Below are positions 1-12,503 of a stretch of 64,000 nt of DNA, in pieces. The notes below the pieces were generated by a model, which made no database searches, had not been told where the DNA came from, and saw only the letters and a list, made by a program, of their open reading frames with translations. The stretch's first letter is position 1. Each line of letters opens with the position of its first letter. This stretch comes from Hibiscus mutabilis (Eukaryota; Streptophyta; Magnoliopsida; Malvales; Malvaceae): positions 4,402,001-4,466,000 of the forward strand of contig CM033715.1 in the NCBI GenBank assembly GCA_019671005.1, given 5' to 3'. A program made the position numbers and the translations under genes.

Positions 1-372
1 CTCTCCTTCACCCAATTCAAGAACCAACTCCTTTATGTCATTCCTCGAAAGGAAAAGCAACCACTGGTCGATATCCGGGCAGCACTGCAAGTGCGTAGCC
101 GTAAGCTGGAACTTATGTATCGGCCCTTGGTGCAGGAAAAGAGTTCGAGTGATGAATTTAACAAGACTATCCTCGACTTTACATTGATCATTCGATAAAA
201 TCACACACTTTTCATCAAATACAAGTTGAGTAAGCGATGCCCACTTATATCTCCATTTACTCGATAAAATGCTAGTTCTAACCGCATCCCGAATCGGCAA
301 ACGTGTGAGGATACTTTCTATAATGCTCTGAGGCAAATCACTTAATAAATCCGGAGATAAAACGTCACCCAT
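1..372 (-). CDS. F-box/FBD/LRR-repeat protein, N-terminal part (runs off the left edge)
   Basis: The reverse strand is open from the ATG at 372-370 to the window edge (124 codons). Residues 7-45 are a clear F-box: an LPQSIIESILTRLPIRDAVR-type segment followed by TSILSSKWRYKWASL, the usual signature of plant F-box proteins with LRR and FBD domains (At1g13570-like). F-box proteins of this class are taken to be substrate receptors of SCF ubiquitin ligases; the substrate cannot be inferred. The region after the F-box (FDEKC, then an LHxGPIHKF-like stretch) fits the start of the LRR part. The ATG lies directly behind a splice acceptor (AG at 374-373), so the upstream in-frame ATG at 378-376 is intronic. 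LRR and FBD parts are outside the window. Family call is strong; exact orthology is open. Confidence 0.85.
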   Translation of the reverse strand, partial: MGDVLSPDLLSDLPQSIIESILTRLPIRDAVRTSILSSKWRYKWASLTQLVFDEKCVILSNDQCKVEDSLVKFITRTLFLHQGPIHKFQLTATHLQCCPDIDQWLLFLSRNDIKELVLELGEGE

Positions 373-637
373 CTGCATAATTCAAGTCTATGTATATCAA
401 TCAATTGTTAAAGGTTGAAACTTTCTACATAAACTAATAACAGCATAACCCTTAAGTTTTGATGGAAGATTTTTGGGTAATTTACGATTAGAAAAAATGG
501 GGTTTTCTCATTAGTTCCATCAGCGAAGAAGAAACAGATCATAACATATGGGATCAAACAAAAATTCACAGAACAGAGTGGCGAAACGGTGAATACATGA
601 GATTGAAGATTAAATTAAATGAGAAGAGAAGACTAAC
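373..637 (-). other. 5'-UTR intron of the F-box gene
   Basis: On the minus strand a GTTAGT donor at 637-632 and an acceptor ending TTATGCAG at 373 enclose 265 bases. The non-coding first exon would lie about 638-760. The intron ends exactly one base before the ATG. Inferred from splice consensus only. Confidence 0.5.
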
Positions 638-760
638 CGAGGATAAAATCGAAAACCCAGAGAGAACTTATGGCTTCTTCTTCATATCTGTCATCATCGG
701 ATCACACTGAAACAAACAAAAGGAGGGGGCTTGATGGTTAAAGGTTGGAACTTTTTTTTA

Positions 761-1587
761 ATTGAAGTGTTGGGTTTTGAGTTGGGAGGCTGGTAGCCCA
801 TTTAGACTTTGATAGGTACAAGACTTGTTCACCAGTAAGGTAGGGCTATGGATTTACCATACATTTTTTTAATAAAAATATTTCGACTAATAAATACAGA
901 TTTGAATCAAATCCGCTGATTTTTATAAATTATTTTTTTAATTATTGTAATTATATGGTATTATTTGTTTATATTTTTTAATTAGATTTATATATTAGTG
1001 GTAAAGTTATTTAAACTTAATTTGTATTTAAGAAAAATTATAAAACTTCAAATTATATTATAGTCATTAATATTATCGATTTATAATTTTAGTAACATGC
1101 TACTACTACTATACATGCTATATAAGAAAACATGTCGAACAAGTACATTTAACTAGTTGTACTACTAAAAACAACTTTTTTTCCTTTTAAAGTCCTCATT
1201 TTTCAAAACACATTTTTCTTCTTTTAAAGTCCTCATTTTCTCTCCCTTCTGAGTAAAATTATAATTAAAATTAAAATGTTTAAAAAAAACATGTCTTGCA
1301 CTAATAACTCTTAACGAAAAGAGCGGGCGCATATAAGTGTGTTGGCTAAGATTACATAATTAGTGTGAAACAATTTTAATTTTAAGTAGAGAATAAATGT
1401 CACAAAGGACTAAAAGAGACTTCTGCCAACAAGCCCAAAACGGCTAAGCAAGAAGTTCCCACAAAGTAAAGAAAGAAATGCCCCAAGACAAGAGTAATGC
1501 TGCAAAAAAACAAGCAACACTTTTGGTGGGACAAAAGAAAATCTTGGAAAAAAAAGGATATTAAATGTGTTCAAAAATACGATCGAA
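761..1587. other. Intergenic spacer, AT-rich
   Basis: Between the F-box gene promoter and the 3' end of the TTM gene. No coding signal. A short imperfect direct repeat (CTTTTAAAGTCCTCATTTT, twice, near 1184-1240) is the only structure seen. The 3' UTR of the TTM gene probably occupies the last part. Confidence 0.4.
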
Positions 1588-4500
1588 TCAGCCTCGGGTT
1601 AAAATGCCCCTATATAAGATGATTCCCAGACCGCCAATTGCCAATGTCGTTAGAATTAGAGGAACTTTAATAGGATCTCGATCCGCAGCCGTTGTGTTTT
1701 TCTTTCTTGTATTAGCTTGCGGTGACCTTTCTCTGATTCTCTCATGAAGGAGATTACTAAGGTTGTCTAATTGATGCATGATCTGTCGTTGTCCGCAAGC
1801 AACGCTGGATATCTGCTATGCAAACAGCACAAATATTTGGACAGTTAAAATCAATCCATGTACTTCACCGCAGGTATAACACTACTTGCATTAGAACTAT
1901 GAACTCCCGGCCAGTCGATGACTGTCAAGGGAAAACCGATCTCGCATGTTATGGTTAAAAGTCTCGTGGATTTATAAATAAGTCTACCCCTATAGATATG
2001 ACTTTTTCTTGAAGACAACTCCCGATCTCTCAAACCGAACAGTACCTCATAACCAGTATAATTCAAGAACATGTGACCTCTAGAATATAAGGGCATAGGG
2101 AGACCACTCAGACCAGTTATAGTACCTCTTCCATTATAGGTGACTCCTTAGCCAGCTGGGAGGATGATAAGGAATTGGGCATAATGGAACCGTTTCCTAA
2201 ACCGTTGATGAAGTGAGAAGTTGGAGCAGAGCCATTGCAAGATTCCGCTAGAAAAGCCAAGTTTTGTTGGCTGGAAGTAGAATTCTTGATGGCTAGCTTG
2301 GAATTCAACTCTTCAATACGCGTCGTAAATTCATCCATTCTATCATTCAGAGAGGATATCTGTTCTGAAAGCTGAGTGACAACTCCCTACAAAGGGCAGA
2401 AGAGTGATACAGTAGAAATAAGTTGCCGAAGCCTTTCACTGGAAAATTAGCGTAAGATCACGCACAAAGCTTAAAGAGCTAGATAAAAACCTCGTTTGCT
2501 ATAGCTGACTCTGCATTTCGCTCACCAAACCTCCGGTTGTTCACATTATAACCAGCAAAGTTTGACATATTCTTCTCCCTTGGAGTTGAATACGAATGTG
2601 ACATACCACTGTTTTCATTAGCAAACATTAACTCTATTTCGTAACTCATATAGGCCATTTAACGACATTCTTATGCTGCAGAAGAGATGCATCTTATGTC
2701 TGTACCTTTTGAGATGCCTATTTCTCAAGGCAACCCTATCCGCAGAGGCTCGCAAGAGTGCTTCTTTGGGGCTTGACACCAGATCCTCATCTAGGCTGAG
2801 CTTTGTCTTCAAATCCTCAGGTAGGGCCTGTCAAATAATTAGGTGAGGGCAACTAGCAGACTAAAATTGAAAAAGATGGTACCAGATTTTGAGGGGTTTC
2901 ATACCATAACCTCATTTACAAGCTTTTCCAATTGGATTTGTTCGATATAGGTACGTGGAATATAAAAACCTTCTAAACCAAGCTGCTCAGCAACACATTT
3001 TACAACTGTGCGGTCTCTGCCTTGCACCTATTTAAGAATGTTAAAATGCAATGATAAACAATCGACAAATAGATGGTTTAGCATTACTTAAAGATAACGG
3101 ATTACCATATTATTTTGAAGAGAAAATATGCCCAATGTTCTAAATGAAATAAAGCATCAAAGTCCCAACATTGTTATCTGAGCAACTTAAAATGCCAATT
3201 AGGCCATTCCGGAGAATGATAATGGCACTCATAAAACATTCATAGTGTGAATCGTATTAACCCATACACATAAGTTTATCAACTTTACAAAAGATATCTT
3301 GAAAATTAGACAAAAAACTAGATATATTGAAAATTAGACAAAAACTATCAGGGAAAGTTCAAGTTCACAATATGAAGAAAAAAACCATTTCCAAAACATC
3401 GTTGTTGAGACACAATTCAAGTGAGCAAAATTCAAGAATGAGTTCTGAACTGGAAAAAAGGGTTCCGAAAGTACATTAAATACAACATTTTACTACTACG
3501 AAGATTTCAGATTCCCACAAATACCTGAACATATTGACGATTTAGCTGCTCTAGCCAATCAATTTTCACACAAACTCTATCATCGGAGAATACATGGCTG
3601 TTTCTTTTAAGGATGGTTGCTATTGTATAACCCAAGGCCATTAGCCCACCAAGAAGACGCACACTAACTTCAAATGTAATTCTTGGAGATATGACAAATG
3701 GAATATCTGTTACCCATTCCTGAAAACAAGTATCACATCTTAGAGAAAGAAACAAAGAACTTCAATCCAACATATAAACTCAAATAGTAATAACATAGTC
3801 CTGTATCGTTATTTTCTTCATCAGATAACTTCACCAAGATCTATCCACCACTAAGCTATCTTGACTTGCATGCAGATGTTGAACACATGTGGAGCCGAAC
3901 ATTTTATTTTTCATAATTAATATCAGCTTACAGCAGGTACATACTTCCTCAATATATCTACAGTTAGTGTCCTATAACAATCTTAGGTTTAACTGCTGTA
4001 ATGCATGATTTATGGACCAGTGAAACTGTTAATCACTAATGAGAATTTGAGCTTACATCTAAAGGGGCTCAAACTCATGATAATAAGAGGCAGAAATCAG
4101 AGGGACAAACCTCAAACATGAGACTGTATTTTCCATCTTTATTCCGCATCCGCAGATATGATTGGCATGATTCGGGATCTTCACCAGGAGGTAGAAGGTA
4201 TATATCATAAGGCTGCTCTTCTGTCTCTATATGATCTTCAGATAAGACACTCTTAATTTGACCGACTGTTAACTTTCTTGCTGACTACAAATAAAAAAGA
4301 AAGATGCAAGTACATATAAGGACATGTATACCAGGGTGTACCAATAAGAACAGTCACCAGTATCATACAATTAGTGACGAAGAAACAGCAGAAGAGGTCG
4401 GTGCAAATAGTAACCTTTAAGATATAAGTAGGACTTTGAAATCCGGTAAATGGGTTAAACTTGTTAATGATTTTTATTTGTGCTGTTTGGAGATCTGGCT

Positions 4501-5887
4501 CAATGTACGCCTTGTACATTGGATATACCTGTATAAAAGAGAACATGCTGAGTTCTACCCTAGAAAGCAAAGTCAGAGCATAGAAGTAGAATAATCAAAT
4601 TTTACAAAACAACAATAGGAACGCATAGGTCAAAGAGAAGAGCAGACCATACAGTTTCAGATATTTGATGGATGATTTCTTCAGGTTCTTGGCCAGCACG
4701 ATGTATGTCTCGTAGGACTCGTTTAACAAGGTCAAAGTGAACTCCACCTGTGACAGATACTCGAAGATCCAGCATAGGTCGCAACTTCTCGCTCAAAGCA
4801 TAGATGCCCTCAATAATTACAATGCGGGAGCTAGGAACTTCCAGGGTCCTGTCATAAACACAAGCTAGGGTTAAAAACAAAATCTACTTCATAAATATGA
4901 AAGCACTATCATCTATCTGATAAAGTATTCATTTTATACTACAGTTTAAGAAGGCAGTAGATCCTATTCTATACACTACATTGATCGGGACTTATACATT
5001 TTACAATGAAATGTTATTACTATAACCATTACTTTTTCTCTGGCATACCTGCAAAAATTTAACCCTTTAGAGCTTTTTAAGCAAATGATAGTACTGAAAA
5101 GCACTAAATGAAGGAGTTTTCAACCTGTATCCCACCCGGGAACTAGCCTTGAAATCATAGATGGGAACCTGAACTTCTTTCCCTTCCTTTAAATCACAAA
5201 GGTTCTGGAGCAACGTATCATAATCCGTCAAGCGTGGATCTGTTGTTTGAAAGAATCAGAATAATGTCAGTTTACTACTCTGCTTGCTCTCAGTTAAATC
5301 CACAACATCTAAACCGAACATGTATATAATCAAATCGACACAAAAATTAACAATAGTTATAGTTGCCATCAACAATTCTACTAGCTTCGTTATGTTGTAT
5401 TTTATATTCATATGAAAATAAGCCACATTAACAACATACATGATATTGCACCATCTTTTGATGCAAAAACAAAGGATAAGAACAACTCAAATTGACACAA
5501 AAATAAACAATAGTTATAGTTGCCAACAAACGAGAGAAAAGATGAGTTACCATCATAGTTGCCATCAACAATTCTACTAGCTTCGTTATAGTTGTCCATT
5601 GATATGGTGGCAATGCTGGGCATGAAGTTGAGCATCTTTTCTGTAAATACAGACTTCCCTGCTCCAGAAGGACCCGCTAATCCTACCAATATTATTCCAT
5701 CATTTTTTTGTGCCAACAACTGGCAGGCACGGATGACAACAAAAAAACCCTTCTCAAAAGACAAAGGTTCTTTAATCGAAACAATCCCATGGTGATCACA
5801 ATCCTTTCTCTTGACCAGCCGAACTTGATCTTTCAAGAGACCAGCTCCTTTATGCCGTGCTTCAATACTAGAAGCATCTTGAGGCAT
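1588..5887 (-). CDS. TTM1/TTM2-like protein: P-loop kinase-like domain + CYTH (triphosphate tunnel) domain, tail-anchored
   Basis: Eleven exons join cleanly with GT-AG introns: 5887-5551, 5239-5125, 4848-4653, 4528-4415, 4284-4111, 3719-3525, 3027-2905, 2827-2706, 2608-2491, 2386-2126, 1812-1588. They give 1980 nt, 659 residues, a usual length for the family. A Walker A motif GPSGAGKS is at residues 72-79 in a uridine-kinase-like domain (about 65-245). A CYTH domain follows (about 255-420; PYDIYLLPPGEDP, then ITFEVSVRLLGG and LKRNSHVF). Next come a Ser/Asn-rich linker with coiled-coil potential and a C-terminal hydrophobic anchor (about 635-654, VPLILTTLAIGGLGIILY) with a short basic tail. 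Characterised plant TTM1 and TTM2 act as pyrophosphatases, TTM2 with a role in immunity and TTM1 in senescence; they are tail-anchored, with the outer mitochondrial membrane reported. Which of the two this is cannot be decided here. No disabling change seen. Confidence 0.92.
5330..5400. repeat. Partial tandem copy of the exon 1 end inside intron 1 of the TTM gene
   Basis: The stretch 5330-5400 repeats 5487-5600 nearly word for word: CAAAATTGACACAAAAATAA-type start, then AACAATAGTTATAGTTGCC, then ATCAACAATTCTACTAGC. It lacks about 40 bases that include the donor site of exon 1. The duplicate therefore carries intron sequence fused to the last coding bases of exon 1, without a working donor. 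It should be spliced out with intron 1. Confidence 0.7.
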
Positions 5888-7110
5888 TGTATGACGGCTC
5901 TCTCTGGTATCAGTTACGAAAATAAACAAATAAGAAGCAGGAACAAAAAAAAATATAGTATAGCTGTGTGGCTTGTAAGACACTGAAAATACTTCAAGGT
6001 TGTATGATCTAGTACTAGAAGCAGCCTGCAAGCACATTAATGAACCAGATGTATAAAACTAGAAAATGATCCAAGTTCCAATCTCAATTAACATATACAG
6101 AAATTGCATAGTTTTGAGGTTTCGACACATAAATTGCCATAACATAAGTTAAATTGCATGATGCCAGATCATGTAGAATTAGTCATTTAATGCTCTTTTT
6201 TATGTATGTTAAATAGAAGAAAAAAAAACATGGATACAGCAGTAAAGAGTTATATGGAAATAAAAGATTTTACCAAATGAGAGGGAAATCAATATGATTA
6301 ACTTAGTATACCCTACTAATCCATAAAAGAGAAAATCAAAGAATCAAAGGCAACAATGGATAATTGATAAGATAAAAGCAAGCAGCTAATTTATCAATAA
6401 AAGATTGCAGAAAACATATTATCTCCTCGGATTGCTAACTGACACGATTCTCGGTGGTACCAGTCATTAATATTTCATTTCCCACCAAAAAAATCAACAA
6501 AAAAGGATACCCAGATTACATAATGGCAAAAGAAACAATACCCAGATTCCAGAACTAATGAAAAATAACTGAAAATATTTGGCATTGATGACGAGTGTAC
6601 TCACCGAATCAGACCAAATGAGTCTCTTTTTTTCAGTTTTTAAAACCAAATGACTTCACCGTTTCTCCATCCACATTAAAAAAGAAAATCGGGTATCATT
6701 CTATATTTCTTTCCCGGAATACAAACAAATGTAATTTTCCGGGATTTTCTTTCTTAATTTTCTGGGAAGTTGGGAATTCTGGAGAAACTACAAAGTAAAC
6801 AAAAAAGGGAGGAACTTTTTCGAGAATGGATTCACATAAAAGCAAAAGGAGAGATATTTAACAGTTAACACTCACTCAATCAGAAGAAGCCAAGTTTTTC
6901 ATATAATATATATGCGTTAAATTACAAATACAAATAATACATTAAAACAAAACAAAAGATTAAATTGTTGGGTTGCCACTCACTCAATCAGAGGAAGCCA
7001 AGTCTTTCTATCTCAAATGGACTCTGTCTCTGTTTTAGAACTCTTTACAATTTGGATTGGCGGTGATGGCAGAAGGCGGTTGGAGTTGGAGACTGAACCA
7101 TCGTATATAT
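5888..7110 (-). promoter_or_regulatory. 5' UTR, 5'-UTR intron and proximal promoter of the TTM gene
   Basis: On the minus strand a splice acceptor ending ATACCAG lies at 5904, 16 bases before the ATG, so the coding exon begins with a short leader. A plausible non-coding first exon lies about 6985-7110, ending near a GTGAGTGG donor, with a pyrimidine-rich leader. The intron would be about 1.1 kb. The donor region occurs twice (6869-6900 and 6977-7008, about 90% identical), so the true exon end is uncertain. Confidence 0.45.
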
Positions 7111-7741
7111 AATATGCATACACAATAATATCGTCCTCAGTGTTTCAAATGATGAAAAATTATCAATAAAATGTTGTTATCACCAATCTAAATTCCAATA
7201 CTTTATCCATAAAGTAAGTAGGGTATGTATACATCGAATCGAGTCAAAAAAATATTTCGAGTTAGTCGAATTAATAAATTCTAATTTAATTTATAATTTA
7301 AATTTTATTTAACTTTTTTTCAAATTTAATATAATAATTCAAATTTTTATTCAAATTTAATTATAAAATATTTATAATTCCATCATACTAATTACTAATT
7401 AAAAACTAATTCAATAATTACTAAAAATTTTATTTTGAAATTTGAATTATTAAAGATTTTAAAATTTTCACTTTATGATTTAAAATTTATTTGAAAATTT
7501 TTGAAAAATTTGTGATAAATCCACCCCTAAATTAAAGAGTCAGTGAAGGTTTTTTGTTCAAATGCAAAAAGAAAAAAAAACAAAAAATAATAAATGCAAC
7601 ACGTTTTATTTGCCAAGATGTAATACACGTTTTATTTAATGTTTAAATCGACATTAGATGTTAATAGAAAATTTAATATCAAGTTCAAACTCATATAAAA
7701 TAGTGTAATATAAATATTCTTAGTTATTAGATCAATTAGTG
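7111..7741. other. Very AT-rich spacer
   Basis: Long runs of A and T with AATTT/AAATT words (7255-7540). No coding or RNA gene signal. It separates the TTM promoter from the LTR block. Confidence 0.35.
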
Positions 7742-8722
7742 TGTAACACCCTAAATTTGATGTCATATTTGGGCCTCGAGCTCAACCTGTTACAAAAAAA
7801 ATTTGACCTAATTTAGCTCAATTCACAATTTTATATCCATAAAATTCATTGAGTTCAAATGTTTCAAACTTAGATAATTTAAAACGTCTACAACAAGAGC
7901 TCCATTTAAAATATACTATAAACACATTTGACTCAATTATGAAACTAAAATACGAGTTACAATACTATCCATAGTGTCCTACGAATACAATCCAAATAAA
8001 TCTAAGTATCAGACTCTTGATGAGGCGATGCTGAAATCCTACATAAATGATGCTCCTCAATACAACATATCAACCTACTAACCTGCGAACAGAAACAACG
8101 ATTCTGAACATTCAACCATGTTTCACGTAAATCATAAATATGAGCAGGTAACTAGAGCAATACTTATCAACATATGGCGTTACCGCTAGTCGCCTAAACA
8201 CATGCTAGAGTAATACTTATCACATAGCATCACCAGTCAACCATAAACAATCATATCCACAAGCCTGGAGTGAGGCCGAGTCACGCAGCATCGAGGACAT
8301 ACACTCAAAACAAGGCTTGGGTCACACAACATCGCAAACGTACGCTCACACTCAAAATTTCCCTCGAGTGTCCTCGAATGTATCCCGGATTATACGCATC
8401 ATGATCGCACATCTGATATTTACTTATCATTGTGTTGCAACATGTTTATTGGATATCTGGATCCCAATGATTAAAAATACTCTATCAGATAATGCTCACA
8501 CGACACACATCAGCATCATAAATCAAGTGACACTATGGTTGCTAAAAATTAACAAGTCACGCTTTATAATTTACTAAGTTGTTGCCCACTATACTTGTGA
8601 CTAAGGTTGAAACCTCATTTTTCGGGTTAATTATATCTTGTTATACCTTAAGAAGCACATTGGACTATCACTCATAATTTTTCAGCCCTTCTAGCTCAAA
8701 ATGATATTTTATGGGTAGATTG

Positions 8723-10191
8723 TGTTAGAGTATGCCCAAAGACCAATTATGAAATGATTGTAAAAGACATACTTATTTTATCTTATTTATTAATATAAAG
8801 CCATTATTATTATTTTAGTCTTATTCTATGTGTTTATAAATAAACTGAATTATAGTAAAGTCCTTAGAATAATATAGTTATTCTTAGAATGTCCTTAGTC
8901 GAGTATTATTGTGGGCATGGACAACAATAATATATTAAGACTAATATGTAGTTAAGTGATCACAAAGTGTTGTCATTGACATGGGGATGTCAAAATCAAT
9001 ACATAAGTATGTGTTAGAGAACGACATACTGGATTGATCCGCTATGAGCATGTTTCTTGGATTATTATGTGACAGTCACAACATTGCTAATAATGACAAC
9101 TACATGTATGATCATCGGACTTGAGATCATCATTATTTCAACATTGTGAGTGACATATTTTGATACAATCAAGCGTGTGTTGTAACTGACTACGTTATAA
9201 AGACTGATATTGGATATGTTGCAATCTATGTAGCGGAATATGGTTGATCAAGATAAGATTTGTCCCTCCTACATAATAAGAGTAATATCATAGGCCACTT
9301 GATTGAGTGAGAGTAGAAATGCATGACCATGCTCGAATAAATTGATATGAGATATCATAGTTATTCGTTTATAATATTCTACTCAATATATCATGAAATA
9401 TTAGATGGACTATACAAGTGTGACTATTCTATGACTTGTGTCCGGTTTATTTATAAGGACAAAAGGGTGCAATACATGAAGAAAGTTAATCACGAAAAAA
9501 GATTATGTCGAACTACGACTTCCTGTAACTTAGGTAGCAATGATGTATTGCTAGATGCCACTCATTGCTTGTAATATTATAATTGTTCTAGATATTACTG
9601 CTAACGTTGCATGAACTTACAAGGGTCACACCCTATGATTGAAACGAACAAATATCGACTAGATATCATGTGTACAAACTTGTTGTACACGAAATAAGTA
9701 AAAATTAAAATTATTATGATTATTGTAATTATAGATAGTTTCATTTATATATATTTTAATACTAGATAATTATTGTAATTATTATATACTATTAATATAT
9801 ATATATATATCCCTAAAGAAATCTGATTGAAGTAGAATCATATTTTATATATTTAATTATATTCGGTTAAATATATTGTATATTTAAAGAATCTGAATTT
9901 AATTAGAATTAGGGTTTTGAATGCTATATAAGGCATAAGGTCTAGCAGCCAAAGTATGCTTTTGCGAAAAACCTCTCTAACAGTTAGAGAAGAGAAAATA
10001 TTGTTCGTTTCGTTCGGGTGGACTGCGTAGAGGTCGGAACTCTATTTGTGACGACTTGGATTCGATATTGTGCTAGAAGAATTAGATTCTCATAATTCCC
10101 TACGTTTTCAGATTTAATTAAGGTAATGTTTCATCCCTTTTCACCTCGAATTCGTTCCTTGTACATGGATCACTGGTACTAATATCCTACA
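8723..10191 (+). mobile_element. Copia-type LTR (about 1.47 kb), probably solo, nested in the Gypsy LTR
   Basis: Starts TGTTAGAGTATGCCCAAAG at 8723, a start I associate with plant Ty1/Copia LTRs, and ends ...GTACTAATATCCTACA at about 10191. It contains a promoter-like stretch (TATATAAGGC near 9925) followed by a leader-like region with AACCTCTCTAACAGTTAGAG. The six bases on each side do not match, so the exact ends, or a clean insertion, are not proven. No coding capacity. Confidence 0.5.
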
Positions 10192-10194
10192 CAG

Positions 10195-10560
10195 CGTACC
10201 GGTACGGTATATTGGGTTCTGATACTTACCTTTAGCGTACCGATACGTGTGCACCATTTGAGGAAAAATCGTCAAACACTCAGTATCGATACTCGAGCTC
10301 GAGTATCGGTACAACCTCTTAGGTATCGATACGCTCACATGCATACCGATACAAATGTTGCTTATTGAATTTTCAATGAAACAGTGGGGACTGGTACGAG
10401 TCGACCCGTACTGATACGGCTTGGACATTATACCAGTACAGGTTGAAGCTCGTACATATATTGCCCTCACTGTTCATTTGTGTTCATCATTTTGAACACG
10501 GATACCGGTACGGACCCTTCGCGTACCGACGGTACTCGAGCCTAAAAACTTCATTCCAAG
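10195..10560. repeat. Cluster of GTACCGGTAC / GTATCGATAC palindromes
   Basis: At least nine short palindromic or half-palindromic words of the form GTAYCGRTAC lie in 365 bases, for example at 10196-10205, 10282-10291 and 10323-10332. The segment 10283-10312 is a 30-base near-perfect palindrome (one mismatch between arms) centred on CTCGAG-type sequence. The local base composition is far richer in GC than its surroundings. It sits inside the decayed LTR. Confidence 0.7.
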
Positions 10561-11449
10561 GCTCAGAAATCACTCCTACGGCTCGCCTAAACCTTCATGT
10601 TAAAATCTAAATTACACCCTACAAATATGGGAGTTATTTAAGGTAAATTACTACCGATTTTACTCTTTAATAACATCAAATCTCGGGTTTACCATTAAAC
10701 AAGTACTTGATTCTATAAACACCTAAAAAGCAACCAAAATAACAAATCATGCATATCAAGCATCATCCTTAGGATGTGCACGAAAACAAAGGAGTCGACG
10801 GTATATTAACTTTATTCCTAGCCGAAAAGAAACTCCTTAGCTAAGCTCTTCAACCTTTCTTCTTCCCTTACTCTTTGAAAGAATCTCCAACTTCTTTCAC
10901 TACATCAATAAGCTGTAAATCGAATAATAATATTATAAGGAACAATGATAATAAAGTAAAAATTTAACAACAAAAAATTAAGATTAAATTTTCTATTATC
11001 GTTCATCTTTTTTAACCCCACTAAAAAAATCATTTTTTCATTATTTATCAAAATTGACGATTCTTACCTTTTTCTTATAAATCTTTGAATGAAGATTATG
11101 AAATTCCACCTCTTAAACTCATTAAATACAATTTGACCTTCCTTTTAAGTGTGGGAGTTAGGAGATGGGAAATTTGTGAAGAAAGAAGGCAAAGAGATAA
11201 TGATGAGATCATTCACCCTCCTTTTCTGCAAAAGTTTTAATGGGATAACAGTTCTTTTAAAAATAGGATTGTTTGTAACTTAAACTCCTTGTCTCCTTCA
11301 TCACACATTGGTCGCAAACCAAGCTCAACAATACATTAAATGGGTCCGTTAAGGTGTTCTTGGACACCCAATAGGCTTAACACTCCCAAAATACAAAGTT
11401 CATGGCTCAGGTAAACTGACTTAAATATTCAAAAATTCGGGTCGTTATA

Positions 11450-12187
11450 AAGTGAATTTCAGATTTTGATTTTTCTCTTATTTTCTATTCATAATAATTT
11501 TATACATCATAATTATATTTAAGATATTACATATTTATACGTACCATTTTTCAATTTATTAAAAAGGCAATGTTTTAAAGTTTCAAGGAAGTATGCCAAC
11601 CTTTGAAAAAAAACAATTGTATTCGAGTACAAATTTAAAATAATTATATTTAATATATTCAAATCTATTATGTACTGAAAGAAATAATTTATCGATATGA
11701 TTATTCAAACCACTCAAAGATATTTAAGGTACGTTAGATTTTTGGAATAGAAAAACATAAATTTGATGATGTCCATTTTCAAAGTAGAACATTCCAATAA
11801 TTAGAAAAGCAAGTCCATATTACTCTTTCCATGAATTGACAAATCCTTAGTGTTTCAAGTGTTTGACTAAATTAAACCAATCAATATGCTTTTCCTTTGT
11901 GTAGTGGACTGGAATTCTAAAATAATTGTTTTTAATATGTTAGTGTGATTACATGATAATATATGTTTATATTTTTAAATTTGTTGACAACACAAATACA
12001 CTTTACACTCAAATTCGGATCTCTCAAAACATCATCTTTTCCACTGTAGTCTTTCGCTAGGTTTCAAAACAAAAGGTTAAAACTAAAGAAAATGAAATGA
12101 AAACATAGTTTTTATATAGTTAGAGAAGTAGTTGTTGCGGATCATTCCTCATGCCCACAAGATACGAAGGTTTCGAAAGTATATATA
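11450..12187. other. Spacer without recognised features
   Basis: AT-rich sequence between the LTR block and the first foldback element; no ORF or repeat of note. Confidence 0.35.
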
Positions 12188-12503
12188 AAGGGAAAATATC
12201 TCATGCAATGGCGGTGAAAGCAAAAAAGTTTTATAAATATATTAGTTTTAGGGTTTAAGTACTTAAATTAGGGTTTATGGTTTATAGGTTATGGTTTAGT
12301 TTTTTAGGGTAATATGATTAGGGATTTAAGTTTTAACCTATAAACCGTAAATTTTATCTCTAAATCTTAAGTTCTAATTATACCCCATAAATTCAAAACT
12401 CGTCTATTAAAACTCCTAAACACTAGACCAAAACAAAATCTCTAAACTCTAAAACTGAAGTAATTATGGAAACAAAATTTTCATATGCATTTGTGCAAGA
12501 AAT
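12188..12503. repeat. Foldback element, type 1 (TTTAGGG-like arms)
   Basis: Left terminus GGAAAATATCTCATGCAATG with a GGCGGTGAAA continuation, then an arm of TTTAGGGTTTA-like words on this strand, a short loop, then an arm of AAACCCTAAAT-like words. The arms pair as a long imperfect hairpin. A relative with the same terminus is at 30469. Probably a non-autonomous DNA element; no target duplication could be fixed. Confidence 0.5.

Larger units (their letters stand above)
7742..11449. mobile_element. Decayed long LTR of Ty3/Gypsy type, interrupted by a Copia-type LTR
   Basis: The block opens with TGTAACACCC at 7742 and closes with GGGTCGTTATA at 11449, the inverted-terminus pair common on long plant Gypsy LTRs (ending normally GTTACA). 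Flanking 5-mers are TAGTG (7737-7741) and AAGTG (11450-11454), 4 of 5 matching, as an old target duplication would look. No gag or pol is seen, so it reads as a solo LTR or fragment. Taking out the nested insert leaves about 2.24 kb. The interior holds the palindrome cluster at 10195-10560. The right end is the least certain point. Confidence 0.5.

Noticed and set aside
10141..10470. 109-codon minus-strand frame
   Set aside because: It reads through the GTAYCGRTAC palindrome cluster; the repeated Ser-Ile-Pro/Tyr-Arg words come from the DNA repeats.
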